Positions 1 to 9,537 are shown, counted from the first letter of the stretch. The stretch is 64,000 bases of DNA from UBA5543 sp964464965 (GCA_964464965.1 CAYXHM010000001.1:620001-684000); one strand, 5' to 3'. The notes: a model not told the origin generated them from the sequence alone. A program made the numbers and translations.

Positions 1-146
1 TTTTCCATTTCCATTCTTCCTTTCGCGCCTACAAACAGCAGTTCAGTCTCACTATTCAGCCGCCTCAGCGCATGGCCTATAGCCACTGCGGGAAATATAT
101 GCCCGCCCGTACCGCCTCCTGCTATCACCACTTTCACTTTTCCCAT
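1..146 (-). CDS. murG: MurG, N-terminal part (gene runs off the left edge)
   Basis: UDP-N-acetylglucosamine transferase that converts lipid I to lipid II at the inner face of the membrane. Only the first 48 codons are present. They begin MGKVKVVIAGGGTGGHIFPA, which carries the N-terminal glycine-rich GGGTGGH loop typical of MurG. The ATG lies one base after the ftsW stop codon, so the two genes are translationally close in one operon. It is cut by the window boundary, not by mutation. The call rests on the motif and on the gene order. Confidence 0.93.
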   Translation of the reverse strand, partial: MGKVKVVIAGGGTGGHIFPAVAIGHALRRLNSETELLFVGAKGRMEME

Positions 147-147
147 C

Positions 148-1356
148 TTAACCCAGTGCCGTTTTTAAGTTCTTTGCCTCACTTTCCCGCACTGCCTTTT
201 CCATCTCCGCTTTTTTCTTTCCTTCCATTTCATCCACATACCTGCTCACGCTTAGTATCACGCCTATGGCTATACTTGTGAACCATACAGACGACCCGCC
301 CATACTTACCAGTGGCAACGTCAAACCTGTAACAGGCACCAGGTGCACATTTACGGCCATGTTCAGCATAGCCTGGAACACCAGCGTAATACTCAACCCT
401 ACCGCCAGGAACGCACCAAATGCATAGGGGCATCGTTTAAATATCAATATGCTCCGCCATAAAAACAGCAGGTACAAAAACACCATCAATGCACCGCCTA
501 TCAGTCCATACTCTTCTATAATAATGGCATATATAAAGTCAGAATAAGAATGCGGCAGAAAGTTGCGCTGCCTGCTGTTGCCTGGTCCCAGCCCTGTAAG
601 ACCACCATTGGCAATAGCTATTTTGGCATGTAATACCTGGTACACATCTTCTTTCTCTTTTCCACCTTCATCACTGCCTACAAAATCCACTATCCGTTTT
701 TCCCATGTGGCCGCACGGCCAAAGCCTGTAGCTTTTGACACGGCGAACAATAAAAGCCCCCCCACAATACCCGCCAGCATCAGCAGCAAAATATGCTTCA
801 CCTGTACGCGACCAATAAAGAACAGGATACAGCAGGTAATACCTATCATCAAAGCTGTAGAAAGATTGGCCGGCGCTATCAGCGCAGCGGTAATCAATAC
901 AGGCAGCAATACAGGTAAAAATCCTTTGCGAAAATCCTTTATTACATTCTGCTTGATGCTGAGCATACGCGCCAGGAACATGAACAGAGCCAGTTGCGCC
1001 AATGCAGATGTCTGTATCGTAATACCCGTGCCGGGCAATGATATCCAACGTGAACCTTCATTCAGCTTAACGCCAAAAAACAAAGTATATATAAGCAGTG
1101 GTATGCTGATGATATAAAACAATACTGCCAGCCGTGCAAACTTGTTATAGTTGATCCTGTGGATGAGATATATAAATATCAACCCCAGCCCCAGTATGAC
1201 AACCTGCTTGCCTAAATAGTAGTTAGCATTAATATCATGCTTATAGGCCAGTGAGCCTGTAGCGCTGTACACAGCCAGCAGGCTTACAAACGATAGTATA
1301 ATTACTACCGCCCATATTACCTGGTCTCCCTTGGCCTGTTTCAGCAATTGTTTCAT
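148..1356 (-). CDS. ftsW: FtsW, SEDS-family peptidoglycan polymerase
   Basis: A polytopic membrane protein of 402 aa from the FtsW/RodA/SpoVE family, which polymerises lipid II into septal glycan together with the transpeptidase FtsI. The sequence alternates long hydrophobic helices with short loops, about ten membrane segments. The late region MLNMAVNVHLVPVTGLTLPL matches the conserved C-terminal loop and helix of the family. It ends in a charged cytoplasmic tail rich in Lys and Glu. The gene lies 36 bases after murD and one base before murG. FtsW rather than RodA is chosen because of the division-cluster context. Confidence 0.95.
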   Translation of the reverse strand: MKQLLKQAKGDQVIWAVVIILSFVSLLAVYSATGSLAYKHDINANYYLGKQVVILGLGLIFIYLIHRINYNKFARLAVLFYIISIPLLIYTLFFGVKLNEGSRWISLPGTGITIQTSALAQLALFMFLARMLSIKQNVIKDFRKGFLPVLLPVLITAALIAPANLSTALMIGITCCILFFIGRVQVKHILLLMLAGIVGGLLLFAVSKATGFGRAATWEKRIVDFVGSDEGGKEKEDVYQVLHAKIAIANGGLTGLGPGNSRQRNFLPHSYSDFIYAIIIEEYGLIGGALMVFLYLLFLWRSILIFKRCPYAFGAFLAVGLSITLVFQAMLNMAVNVHLVPVTGLTLPLVSMGGSSVWFTSIAIGVILSVSRYVDEMEGKKKAEMEKAVRESEAKNLKTALG

Positions 1357-1392
1357 CTCTATATTCTCTTTATTAACTAAATATTCTTCCTC

Positions 1393-2751
1393 TTATAAAT
1401 TGTGCACTGCTTCTTTAAATTTATCGCCCCTGTCTTCATAGTTGGCAAATAAATCGAAGCTGGCACAAGCAGGCGATAGCAACACTACATCATCTTTTTC
1501 TGCAAGTGCGTATGCTGCATGTACAGCGTCCCTGGCCGACTGTGTATCTACTATTGTCTCTATAGCACCTGCAAATGCGTTGTGTATAGGTGTATTATCT
1601 ATACCCATACATACTATCGCTTTTACCTTCTCTTTCACCAGTTCCAGTATTTCATTGTAATCATTACCCTTGTCCTGCCCGCCAAGTATCAGCACTGTAG
1701 GTTTGGTCATACTCTCCAACGCATACCATACAGAATTTACATTCGTAGCCTTACTATCATTTATAAAATCGACACCCCTGATGGTTGCAACAAATTCAAG
1801 GCGATGCTCCAGGCCTTTGAAGCTGGAAAAGCTTTCCCTTATCTTTTCTTTGCGGATACCCGCGATGTGCGCTGAAATGCCTGCAGCCATACTGTTGTAT
1901 TGATTGTGTTTCCCTTTTGTTGAAAGATCATGTATAGACATGTTCAGTTCTTCCCCGTTAAAACGGATATTCATTTTGTCGTCGTTAATAAACCCTCCCT
2001 CATTGGTAATGTTGTTCTCGCTCATCGTAAAGTAGATTGTGTTTGATTGAATAAAATGGGTTGCGATGTATTTACTAATAACAGGGTCGTCGTAATTGAG
2101 CACCAGGTAGTCTCTCTCTGTCTGGTTTTCAACAATCCTGAATTTGGCATTTATGTAATTGTCAAAGTTGTAATCATATCTGTCCAGGTGGTCTGGCGTA
2201 ATATTCAGCAGCACTGCAATATCCGGCCTGAATGTGTGTATATCATCCAGTTGAAAACTGCTCACCTCCATCACATACCACTGGCATGGCTTTTCAGCTA
2301 TCTGCCTGGCAAAACTGTAACCTATGTTACCTACCATAGCCACGTCATATCCTGCATTCTTAAACAGGTGATAAGTAAGGGCTGTAGTAGTGGTTTTACC
2401 ATTGCTGCCGGTTATTGCCACTATCTTGCTATCACCTTTATACCTGTAGCCAAACTCTATTTCGCTGCATACCTCTATTCCTGCCGCACGTATGTTTTTT
2501 ACAATCGCCAATTTATCCGGTATGCCCGGGCTCTTCACCACGCAGTCTGCATTCAGTATCTTTTCTTCAGTGTGCTGCTTTTCCTCGTAAGCTATACCCG
2601 CTGTTTGCAGCTCTTGTTTGTATTTATCTTTTATAGTTCCACCATCACTCACAAACACATCCCAGCCCTGTTGTTTACCCAACAGCGCAGCGCCTATGCC
2701 ACTTTCAGCGGCACCCAACACTACAAGCCTTTTATGTTTGTTCACGTTCAT
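1393..2751 (-). CDS. murD: MurD, UDP-N-acetylmuramoyl-L-alanine:D-glutamate ligase
   Basis: Cytoplasmic Mur ligase that adds D-glutamate to UDP-MurNAc-L-Ala. The protein has 452 aa, the normal length. It starts with a Rossmann-like region (LVVLGAAESGIG, residues 9-20) for the UDP-substrate and has the ATP-binding loop GSNGKTTTT from residue 115. The central region contains the LLNITPDHLDRY block and a later HRLE block, both usual in Mur ligases. The start codon overlaps the mraY stop as TAATG, so translation is probably coupled. Confidence 0.96.
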   Translation of the reverse strand: MNVNKHKRLVVLGAAESGIGAALLGKQQGWDVFVSDGGTIKDKYKQELQTAGIAYEEKQHTEEKILNADCVVKSPGIPDKLAIVKNIRAAGIEVCSEIEFGYRYKGDSKIVAITGSNGKTTTTALTYHLFKNAGYDVAMVGNIGYSFARQIAEKPCQWYVMEVSSFQLDDIHTFRPDIAVLLNITPDHLDRYDYNFDNYINAKFRIVENQTERDYLVLNYDDPVISKYIATHFIQSNTIYFTMSENNITNEGGFINDDKMNIRFNGEELNMSIHDLSTKGKHNQYNSMAAGISAHIAGIRKEKIRESFSSFKGLEHRLEFVATIRGVDFINDSKATNVNSVWYALESMTKPTVLILGGQDKGNDYNEILELVKEKVKAIVCMGIDNTPIHNAFAGAIETIVDTQSARDAVHAAYALAEKDDVVLLSPACASFDLFANYEDRGDKFKEAVHNL

Positions 2752-4022
2752 TATTGCATTTTCAATGTTACTATACTCAATACGGCCAGCATAATTCCTA
2801 TTATCCAGAACCGTGTTACAATCTTACTTTCATGATAGCCCAGTTTCTGGTAATGATGGTGCAGCGGCGACATCAGGAATATCCTCCTGCCTTCTCCGTA
2901 CTTCCTCTTTGTGTATTTGAAGTACGTCACCTGTATCATTACCGATGCTATCTCTACCAGGAATATGCCACAGATAATAGGTACCAATAGTTCTTTACGT
3001 ATCATGATTGCCAGCGCGGCTATGATGCCTCCCAGCGCCAGGCTGCCAGTATCGCCCATAAACACCTGTGCAGGATATGCGTTGTACCACAGGAAACCTA
3101 CGCAAGCGCCTATAAACGCGGCGATGAATATGGATAATTCTCCCAGGTATGGAATATGCATGATGCCCAGGTAATCCGCAAATACATAGTTGCCGGATAC
3201 ATAGGCAAACACACCCAGGCAAATACCTACAATGGCAGATACACCTGTTGCCAGGCCGTCTATACCGTCTGTTATATTTGCCCCGTTTGATACAGCTGTA
3301 ATAATAAATATCACGATCAGTGTATAAAGTATCGGCGTGAGGTAATCAGCGGCTCTCTCACCAAACACAGCCACTATTTTACTATAGCTCATTTCGTGGC
3401 TCTTAACGAACGGGATGGTTGTAGTAACGCTTTTCACATGAACATAGGTGCGCTCTTGCCCCTTCTGATCTATACGTGTAAATGGCTTAGACATCTGCTG
3501 CTCAGCATGATTATACAACACCTCCTGTCCGGGAATCACTTCGCGTGTAGTCACTACATTGTCATTATAATACATAGTCAGGCCTATGATCAGCCCAAGC
3601 CCTACCTGTCCTACAATTTTGAATTTTCCAGCAAGGCCTTCCTTATTCTTCTTGAATACTTTTATATAATCGTCCAGGAAGCCGACCAGCCCCAGCCACA
3701 CCGTGCACAGTATCATCAGCAGGATGTACACATTGGTGAGCCTGGCAAACAACAATGTTGGTATCAGTATAGCAGCTATAATGATAATGCCGCCCATTGT
3801 TGGCGTACCCCTTTTCTGCGTTTCACCTTGCAGGCCCAGGTCGCGTATCGTTTCGCCAATTTGTTTCCTCCGCAAAAAAGCAATTAGCCCTTTGCCTATT
3901 ACGGTAGTTATTACCAAAGAAAGGATAAGGGCTATTGCTGCGCGAAAGGTGATGTAATAGAATACACCCGCACCAAACAGTCCGTATTGCTCTCTTAGAT
4001 ATGTAAACAAATAGTATAACAT
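2751..4022 (-). CDS. mraY: MraY, phospho-MurNAc-pentapeptide transferase
   Basis: Integral membrane enzyme that transfers phospho-MurNAc-pentapeptide to undecaprenyl phosphate to make lipid I. Recognisable blocks are TPTMGG, the FLDDYIKV acidic motif, the NGANITDGIDGLATG motif and the HHHYQ motif near the C terminus. At 423 aa it is about 60 residues longer than the E. coli enzyme. The extra segment (roughly residues 155-220) is hydrophilic and lies after the membrane segment that follows FLDDY. From memory, Bacteroidota MraY proteins commonly carry such an insertion. The gene lies 18 bases after murE and overlaps the murD start by one base. Confidence 0.96.
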   Translation of the reverse strand: MLYYLFTYLREQYGLFGAGVFYYITFRAAIALILSLVITTVIGKGLIAFLRRKQIGETIRDLGLQGETQKRGTPTMGGIIIIAAILIPTLLFARLTNVYILLMILCTVWLGLVGFLDDYIKVFKKNKEGLAGKFKIVGQVGLGLIIGLTMYYNDNVVTTREVIPGQEVLYNHAEQQMSKPFTRIDQKGQERTYVHVKSVTTTIPFVKSHEMSYSKIVAVFGERAADYLTPILYTLIVIFIITAVSNGANITDGIDGLATGVSAIVGICLGVFAYVSGNYVFADYLGIMHIPYLGELSIFIAAFIGACVGFLWYNAYPAQVFMGDTGSLALGGIIAALAIMIRKELLVPIICGIFLVEIASVMIQVTYFKYTKRKYGEGRRIFLMSPLHHHYQKLGYHESKIVTRFWIIGIMLAVLSIVTLKMQ

Positions 4023-4040
4023 TCTTAACCTCTTGCTGCT

Positions 4041-5507
4041 TTATTTATTCAGTAATTCAAATGTTTCTCTTAATACTTCGCGGTCGTCAAAATGATGACG
4101 GACGCCATTAATTTCCTGGTATGTTTCATGGCCTTTGCCGGCCACCAACACTATGTCTTCTGCCTGTGCCAGTGAGCAAGCAGTCTTAATAGCTTCCCTC
4201 CGGTCTGATATGCGCAGTACTTTCCTGCTGTGTGCCACAGATAGTCCGGCTACCATATCGTTCAGTATATCTTCAGCACTTTCTGTTCTCGGGTTGTCTG
4301 CAGTCAGTATGGCCTTGTCGCTATGCTCACATGCCACCGCAGCCATCAGAGGACGCTTGGCCTTATCCCTGTCGCCACCACAGCCTATTACTGTTATAAC
4401 CTGCTGCCCGCCTGTACGTAGCTGGTTGATGGTAGCCAGCACATTGATCAGTGCGTCGGGTGTATGCGCATAATCCACTATACCCAGCACTTTATCGTTG
4501 GCTGACATGATAGTTTCAAACCTGCCCTGCGCGCCATACAGGTTGCTCAGCACCGCCAGTACCTGTAGTTTATCTTCGCCCAGTTGCACCGCGGTACCGT
4601 AAGCCGCCATCAGGTTGTAGGCGTTAAACGTGCCTATCATCCTGAAGTGAGCTTCCATATTATTAATGTCCATCACCAGGCCTGTCAGGTTGTTCTCCAG
4701 CACTTTCCCTTTTACAGTTGCGGGTATCCGCAGGCTGTAGGTGCACTTTTCAGCTTTTGTGTTTTGCAACATTACCATGCCCCTTTTATCATCTGCGTTG
4801 GTAAGTGCAAATGCTGTAGCCGGCAGGTTGTCAAAGAACATTTTTTTCACCCTGATGTATTCATCAAAGGTTTTATGATAGTCAAGATGGTCGTGCGTTA
4901 TGTTGGTGAATATGCCGCCTGCAAAATGCAATCCCGCTATCCTGTGCTGGTGCACCGCATGAGAACTTACTTCCATAAACACGTGCGTACAACCCGCAGC
5001 ATACATATCAGCCAGAAGGCTGTGCACAGCTATAGCATCAGGCGTAGTATGCGTTGCGGTTATCACTTTATCATGAATATGGTTTTGCACTGTAGATATC
5101 AAACCACATTTATATCCAAGACCTTCAAACAACTGGTATAATAAAGTAGCAACAGTGGTCTTGCCGTTAGTACCTGTTACACCTACTACTTTCATACTGG
5201 CCGATGGCCTGTCGTAAAAAACGTCTGCCATCAATCCCGCAGCAATAGCGCTGTCTTTTACCACCACATACACCACATCAGCATTCCGTTGCTCCGGTAT
5301 ATGCTCTGCAACTATTGCCGCAACACCCAGCTCTATAGCTTTATCTATATACTGGTGTCCATCAGTAACCGTTCCTTTCACAGCAACAAACACACCACCC
5401 TTCGCCACCTTGCGGGAGTCGATAGCCATGCCTGCAACAGCAACAGATGTATCACCTGTTACCTGCAAAACCTGCACCGGGGTTAATATGTTTTTCAGTT
5501 GCTTCAA
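4041..5507 (-). CDS. murE: MurE, UDP-MurNAc-tripeptide synthetase, probably meso-DAP-adding
   Basis: Cytoplasmic ligase that adds the third amino acid of the stem peptide; 488 aa. The ATP loop GTNGKTT is at residues 112-118. A DNPR motif at about 404-407 is the signature of enzymes that add meso-diaminopimelate rather than lysine, which fits a Gram-negative wall. The start codon is TTG and overlaps the ftsI stop as TTGA. The resulting N terminus (MKQLKNIL) fits family members, and no nearby ATG gives a better start. Expression probably depends on coupling to ftsI. Confidence 0.95.
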   Translation of the reverse strand: MKQLKNILTPVQVLQVTGDTSVAVAGMAIDSRKVAKGGVFVAVKGTVTDGHQYIDKAIELGVAAIVAEHIPEQRNADVVYVVVKDSAIAAGLMADVFYDRPSASMKVVGVTGTNGKTTVATLLYQLFEGLGYKCGLISTVQNHIHDKVITATHTTPDAIAVHSLLADMYAAGCTHVFMEVSSHAVHQHRIAGLHFAGGIFTNITHDHLDYHKTFDEYIRVKKMFFDNLPATAFALTNADDKRGMVMLQNTKAEKCTYSLRIPATVKGKVLENNLTGLVMDINNMEAHFRMIGTFNAYNLMAAYGTAVQLGEDKLQVLAVLSNLYGAQGRFETIMSANDKVLGIVDYAHTPDALINVLATINQLRTGGQQVITVIGCGGDRDKAKRPLMAAVACEHSDKAILTADNPRTESAEDILNDMVAGLSVAHSRKVLRISDRREAIKTACSLAQAEDIVLVAGKGHETYQEINGVRHHFDDREVLRETFELLNK

Positions 5508-7591
5508 GATTGTAATTCCAATGTTATTTCCGAACCACGTCGGGCAATGGTACCGGGCGCTATAGACTGCGCCCGGACTTTTCCCTTCCCATATATACGT
5601 ATTAACAAGCCTTGTTTTTCCAGCAAATACACAGCGTCCTTCAGCCCCATACCACTTACATCCGGCACCAGGCCTTTATACACAGGCTGCGCTTTTGCTA
5701 TTATTTTTTTTGCAGAGTCGGCATATATATGCTGCATGGTGTTTTCAGCAGGCAACTGTATGTGCTTGCCTATTGCACCCAGCAATACATTGTAATTGTC
5801 TGATGTAGCCTTCTGTGCTACTATAGGTAGTTGCTTCTTCTTGTCCAGGCTGTCTGCCGGCATGTCAAAACCCTTACCTGCAGCAAATACCCTGTCTGCA
5901 ATCATCCTGAATACAGGCGCCGCTATGGTACCACCATAATAACTACCTGCATGTTTTTTTGTACGCATTACTACCACTATAGTGTACTTGGGCTCGTTGG
6001 CGGGGAAATATCCTACAAATGAACCTTGGTATGCACCATCAGAATATTTTATCCCTTTATCTGCTACCTGGGCTGTACCTGTTTTTCCTGCTATGGTATA
6101 AAAAGGGCTCTGTATGCTTTTTGCAGTACCTGTCAGTGCTACTTCTTCCACACAGCTACGCAGCTGCGCAATAGTTGCAGAGTCGCCAATGGTTTCTACC
6201 ACCTGTGGTTCTTTTCTATAAATAGTATTTCCATACTCCCTTACCTCGCTTACCAGGTAGGGACGCATCATTTTACCGTTATTGGCAACAGCATTATACA
6301 GCATGCATGTATGCAAAGGTGTTATCTGCACTTCGTACCCTGTAGCCATCCATGGCAATGTGGTATTGCTCCATGTTTTACTTTCAGGATTTTTCACCAC
6401 AGGGCGACGTTCACCGGCCAGGTCTATACCTGTTTTTTCATGCAGGTGCAGTTTCTTCAGGTGTGCTACAAATTTTTCAGGCTGCGTTGAGTAATACTGT
6501 TGAGCCAGTATTGCATGCGCAGTATTAGAAGAATGCGCAAATGCATCTCTTACCTTCATTTTACCTAGGCCCAGGTGAGAATCCTTCATTGTAAGGTTGC
6601 CAAAACGTTTAGCGCCACCTTCAGCATCCACCATATGGTCTGCTGTTATGTACTTATCGTTAAACAGCGCGGTAAGCGTTACCAGTTTAAATACAGAGCC
6701 AGGCTCTGTAGGTATCATGGTATAGTTAAAGTCCTCAAAATAAGAACCGTCTTCTTGGCTGCCCAGGTTTACCATAGCGCGTATTTTGCCAGTTGCCACC
6801 TCCATCACCACACAGCTTCCGTATTGCAGTTTGTACTGCTCGCAAACATTTTTTACTGCGTATTCTGCTATGCCTTGTATATCCAGGTCCAGCGTAGTTA
6901 CTATGTCTTTACCATTGCGGGGTTCTATTACACTGCCATCAATAGGCATCCATCCGCCACCGGTCATTTTCTGTTCTACACGCGTACCTTCCTGTCCGCG
7001 CAGCAGGCTATCGCAGGTCGCCTCCAGGCCTACAGTCTGTGCATTTTCCCTCCACAAACCTATTGTACGGTACGCCAGCATACCGTATGGGTTCACCCTG
7101 TTTATTTTCGACTCTACTATAAAGCCGCCCCTTGCTTTTCCCCTGTTCAGAATGGCAAAGTCGCGCAATTGCTGAAACTGGCCATATTGTATATTCTTTG
7201 CCAGCAACCAATATTTTTGTTCTGCGCGATATGCTTTTTTCAACTCCCGGCTGTAGGCCTGCGCACTACGGTCTTTAAACATACCTGCCAGTTGCATAGC
7301 CAATGTATCCGCTTTTATAGCAAACACCGCTGAATCTATTACCGAAAAGTCTATATGCACATCAAACAGCGGAATGGTGGAGCACAGCAGGTCATTATTC
7401 TCTGTATATATATTACCTCGTTCAGCAGGTAAGATAGTAGTACGGGTATGCATATTTTTAGACATAGCTCGCAGCTTTGGCCCCTCTTTCACCTGCATCA
7501 TTGCAGCCTTTATGAGTATGGCCAGGCCAAGCAGGCACATGCAGGTAAATGCGATGTACACCCGGAACCGTATGTCTTTTTTTATGTTCAC
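5504..7591 (-). CDS. ftsI: FtsI/PBP3-type division transpeptidase with C-terminal PASTA domain
   Basis: Class B penicillin-binding protein that cross-links septal peptidoglycan; 695 aa. It has one N-terminal membrane anchor (about residues 12-32), a dimerisation region and a transpeptidase domain. The active-site motifs are SVFK (Ser299 as nucleophile), SSN (354-356) and KTG (503-505). The last 60 or so residues (PDVSGMGLKDAVYLLEKQGL onward) form one PASTA repeat, a feature shared by many Bacteroidota FtsI proteins. The gene starts with GTG, overlapping the ftsL stop as GTGA. Confidence 0.95.
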   Translation of the reverse strand: MNIKKDIRFRVYIAFTCMCLLGLAILIKAAMMQVKEGPKLRAMSKNMHTRTTILPAERGNIYTENNDLLCSTIPLFDVHIDFSVIDSAVFAIKADTLAMQLAGMFKDRSAQAYSRELKKAYRAEQKYWLLAKNIQYGQFQQLRDFAILNRGKARGGFIVESKINRVNPYGMLAYRTIGLWRENAQTVGLEATCDSLLRGQEGTRVEQKMTGGGWMPIDGSVIEPRNGKDIVTTLDLDIQGIAEYAVKNVCEQYKLQYGSCVVMEVATGKIRAMVNLGSQEDGSYFEDFNYTMIPTEPGSVFKLVTLTALFNDKYITADHMVDAEGGAKRFGNLTMKDSHLGLGKMKVRDAFAHSSNTAHAILAQQYYSTQPEKFVAHLKKLHLHEKTGIDLAGERRPVVKNPESKTWSNTTLPWMATGYEVQITPLHTCMLYNAVANNGKMMRPYLVSEVREYGNTIYRKEPQVVETIGDSATIAQLRSCVEEVALTGTAKSIQSPFYTIAGKTGTAQVADKGIKYSDGAYQGSFVGYFPANEPKYTIVVVMRTKKHAGSYYGGTIAAPVFRMIADRVFAAGKGFDMPADSLDKKKQLPIVAQKATSDNYNVLLGAIGKHIQLPAENTMQHIYADSAKKIIAKAQPVYKGLVPDVSGMGLKDAVYLLEKQGLLIRIYGKGKVRAQSIAPGTIARRGSEITLELQS

Positions 7592-7977
7592 TGAGGCTGT
7601 GCTGGTTGTGTTATTGTGTCACTGTCTATTTTAAATGCCGGCCGCAACATAGGTTTCAGACCTATATCTGCTGCGTTTCTTATTACTTCTATTTCCATCT
7701 GCGCATACATCACCTGCGACTTTGCGTCCATATATTCCCAACGCAGTTCTTTCAGGGTATCGTGCAGCTTATTCACTTCTCTTTGCGTTTCTACTGCAGC
7801 CTTATTATTGCTGATGTACAAAACGCACAACACAACTACAAAAGACAGGTACGGAACATTGCTTACTATGGCGGAATAAGACACCTTTTCCAGCAGTGCC
7901 TTCCAATCGCTGCGCGTACGCTGCACCGGGGTGGCACTTTCTTCGTGTATGGGTGTATTATTAGCTTTCTTACTCAT
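7588..7977 (-). CDS. ftsL: FtsL-like division protein
   Basis: A bitopic membrane protein of 129 aa. It has a cytoplasmic N-terminal tail of about 40 residues, one membrane segment (VPYLSFVVVLCVLYI), then a periplasmic stretch with heptad-like spacing (VNKLHDTLKELRWEYMDAKS) that should form a coiled coil. This is the FtsL/DivIC architecture, and the position between rsmH and ftsI is the classical ftsL locus. Sequence identity to model FtsL proteins is low, so the name rests on topology and position. The start overlaps the rsmH stop (TAATG) and the stop overlaps the ftsI start. Confidence 0.85.
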   Translation of the reverse strand: MSKKANNTPIHEESATPVQRTRSDWKALLEKVSYSAIVSNVPYLSFVVVLCVLYISNNKAAVETQREVNKLHDTLKELRWEYMDAKSQVMYAQMEIEVIRNAADIGLKPMLRPAFKIDSDTITQPAQPQ

Positions 7978-8888
7978 TACAATCGCTCTGCTATACGTAA
8001 CCGTGCGCTACGGGCACGTGGATTTTCTTTTACTTCTTTTTCTGTGGGCTCAACAGGCTTGTTCGTCAATGGCTTCAACTTAGGTTCTGTTACAGCACGG
8101 CCAAAAACATCTGTTTCCATCTCTCCCCATTCGCCCCGCTTCATAAATTGCTTCACCATCCTGTCTTCCAGCGAGTGAAAGGTGATGATACTCAATCTAC
8201 CTCCCGGTTTCAGGCACTGTACCGACTGCTCCAGCAAATCCCTCAAAGCACCCAGCTCATCGTTCACCTCTATCCTCAATGCCTGGAACACCTGCGCCAG
8301 GTATTTATTCGGATTGCCTTTTATTACCTGCTCCAGCAATGCTTTTAAAGAACCTATTGTATTCAGCTGGGCCTTCGCCCTGTTATCTGCTATATGTTTT
8401 GCCAGTTGCTTTGCATTCCTCACCTCACCATACTGCTCAAACATTTTATGCAACTGTTGCTCGCTATACGTTTTCAGCACCTGCTCCGCTGTCACATCTC
8501 CCCGGTCGTCCATCCTCATATCCAGCGGCCCTTCAAACCTTATGGAGAACCCGCGCTCGCCCGTGTCAAACTGGTAAGAGCTGACACCCAGGTCTGCCAG
8601 TATCCCATCTACCTCAGCATAACCATGCAACTTTAAAAAACGGCGCATATACCTGAAGTTCTCGCGTACATCCGTCAGCCTGTCATCGTCCGGCTTGTTT
8701 TTCCAGGCATCTTTATCCTGATCAAAAGCTATAAGCCTGCCCTGTTCACCCAGCCTTTTTAAGATCTCTTTGCTATGTCCGCCACCGCCAAATGTTGCAT
8801 CCACATATATACCATCCTTCGTTATCACCAGGCCATCCACTGCTTCGTGCAGCATTACGGTCTGGTGGTAAAAATCCGGGTTGCTCAT
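7977..8888 (-). CDS. rsmH: RsmH (MraW), 16S rRNA m4C1402 methyltransferase
   Basis: SAM-dependent methyltransferase that N4-methylates cytidine 1402 of 16S rRNA, in the ribosomal P site. The protein has 303 aa, the usual length. It has the N-terminal HQTVMLHEAVDGL block, the SAM-binding GGGGHS loop (about residues 34-39), LADLGVSSYQFD and a C-terminal ITFHSLEDRMVKQF block. It is the second gene of the operon, five bases after mraZ, and its stop overlaps the ftsL start. Confidence 0.97.
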   Translation of the reverse strand: MSNPDFYHQTVMLHEAVDGLVITKDGIYVDATFGGGGHSKEILKRLGEQGRLIAFDQDKDAWKNKPDDDRLTDVRENFRYMRRFLKLHGYAEVDGILADLGVSSYQFDTGERGFSIRFEGPLDMRMDDRGDVTAEQVLKTYSEQQLHKMFEQYGEVRNAKQLAKHIADNRAKAQLNTIGSLKALLEQVIKGNPNKYLAQVFQALRIEVNDELGALRDLLEQSVQCLKPGGRLSIITFHSLEDRMVKQFMKRGEWGEMETDVFGRAVTEPKLKPLTNKPVEPTEKEVKENPRARSARLRIAERL

Positions 8889-8893
8889 ACTAC

Positions 8894-9358
8894 CTAACTA
8901 TCTGACGGTTTTTCGTTACCCCCGGTCACCTCTTCTGCAAGGTCACTGAAGTTGTCTTTATGCTCGTTGATGTATGAATAGTATGTATCTTTATCCCACA
9001 GCTCAACTTTGTTTCCCTGTGCGGTAAAAACCATATCTTTTGCAATGTTTGCGTGCTCCAGTAATTTTTTCGGAACAAGTACCCTGTCAGCGCTGTCCAC
9101 ATCAACAAATGTGGCGCCGTTCCTGAACAGCCTTTTAAACTCCCTGTTTCTCGGCTTGAAATCGCTCAGCGCATCCACCTCGGCAGAAATTGCATTCCAT
9201 GTTTCTATTGGATATAATGTCAGGCAATTTTCAAAACCACGGTTTATGACAAATCGGTCGCCGCTGCCATCAGGCAGTTGCTTGCGGAATGACGAAGGCA
9301 AGGAAAACCTGCCTTTGGCATCTACCGATAGTTCATATTCTCCGAGGAGGTTCAGCAT
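8894..9358 (-). CDS. mraZ: MraZ, transcriptional regulator of the division cluster
   Basis: A DNA-binding protein of 154 aa made of two SpoVT/AbrB-like halves; it forms ring-shaped oligomers. The N terminus (LGEYELSVDAKGRFSLPSSF) matches the first half, with the DAKGR signature. A second degenerate DxxDR block (VDSADRVLVPKKLLEH) marks the second half. In E. coli MraZ represses its own promoter by binding direct repeats upstream, and a matching repeat cluster lies 30 bases upstream here. It is the first gene of the division operon. Confidence 0.95.
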   Translation of the reverse strand: MLNLLGEYELSVDAKGRFSLPSSFRKQLPDGSGDRFVINRGFENCLTLYPIETWNAISAEVDALSDFKPRNREFKRLFRNGATFVDVDSADRVLVPKKLLEHANIAKDMVFTAQGNKVELWDKDTYYSYINEHKDNFSDLAEEVTGGNEKPSDS

Positions 9359-9387
9359 TTTTAGTGAAAATTGTAAAATCCGCTATT

Positions 9388-9427
9388 TATATCCACAAAA
9401 TAACACAATTCCCCACAATTCTCCACA
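9388..9427 (-). promoter_or_regulatory. Candidate MraZ operator: four TGTG repeats in 10-bp phase
   Basis: Read on the minus strand the segment is four consecutive decamers: TGTGGAGAAT, TGTGGGGAAT, TGTGTTATTT and TGTGGATATA. The GTGG core recurs exactly every 10 bases (the third copy has GTGT). Known MraZ boxes are short G-rich repeats separated by five bases, also with 10-bp phase. The block ends 29 bases before the mraZ start codon, where a promoter must lie. A further GTGGGG at 9449-9454 (minus strand) is out of phase. Confidence 0.7.
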
Positions 9428-9537
9428 AAATGGATAAATCATATTTTTCCCCACCATGAAATAGTGCTCAAAGCACCTGTAGGCTTGACATACAAGCCAA
9501 AAAGGGTAGCATATGCTTAAAAGGCATGTTGAAATCT

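Noticed and set aside
2047..2835. Long plus-strand frame opposite murD
   Set aside because: Antisense to a well-supported gene; its composition is that of a mirrored coding strand and no motifs are seen.
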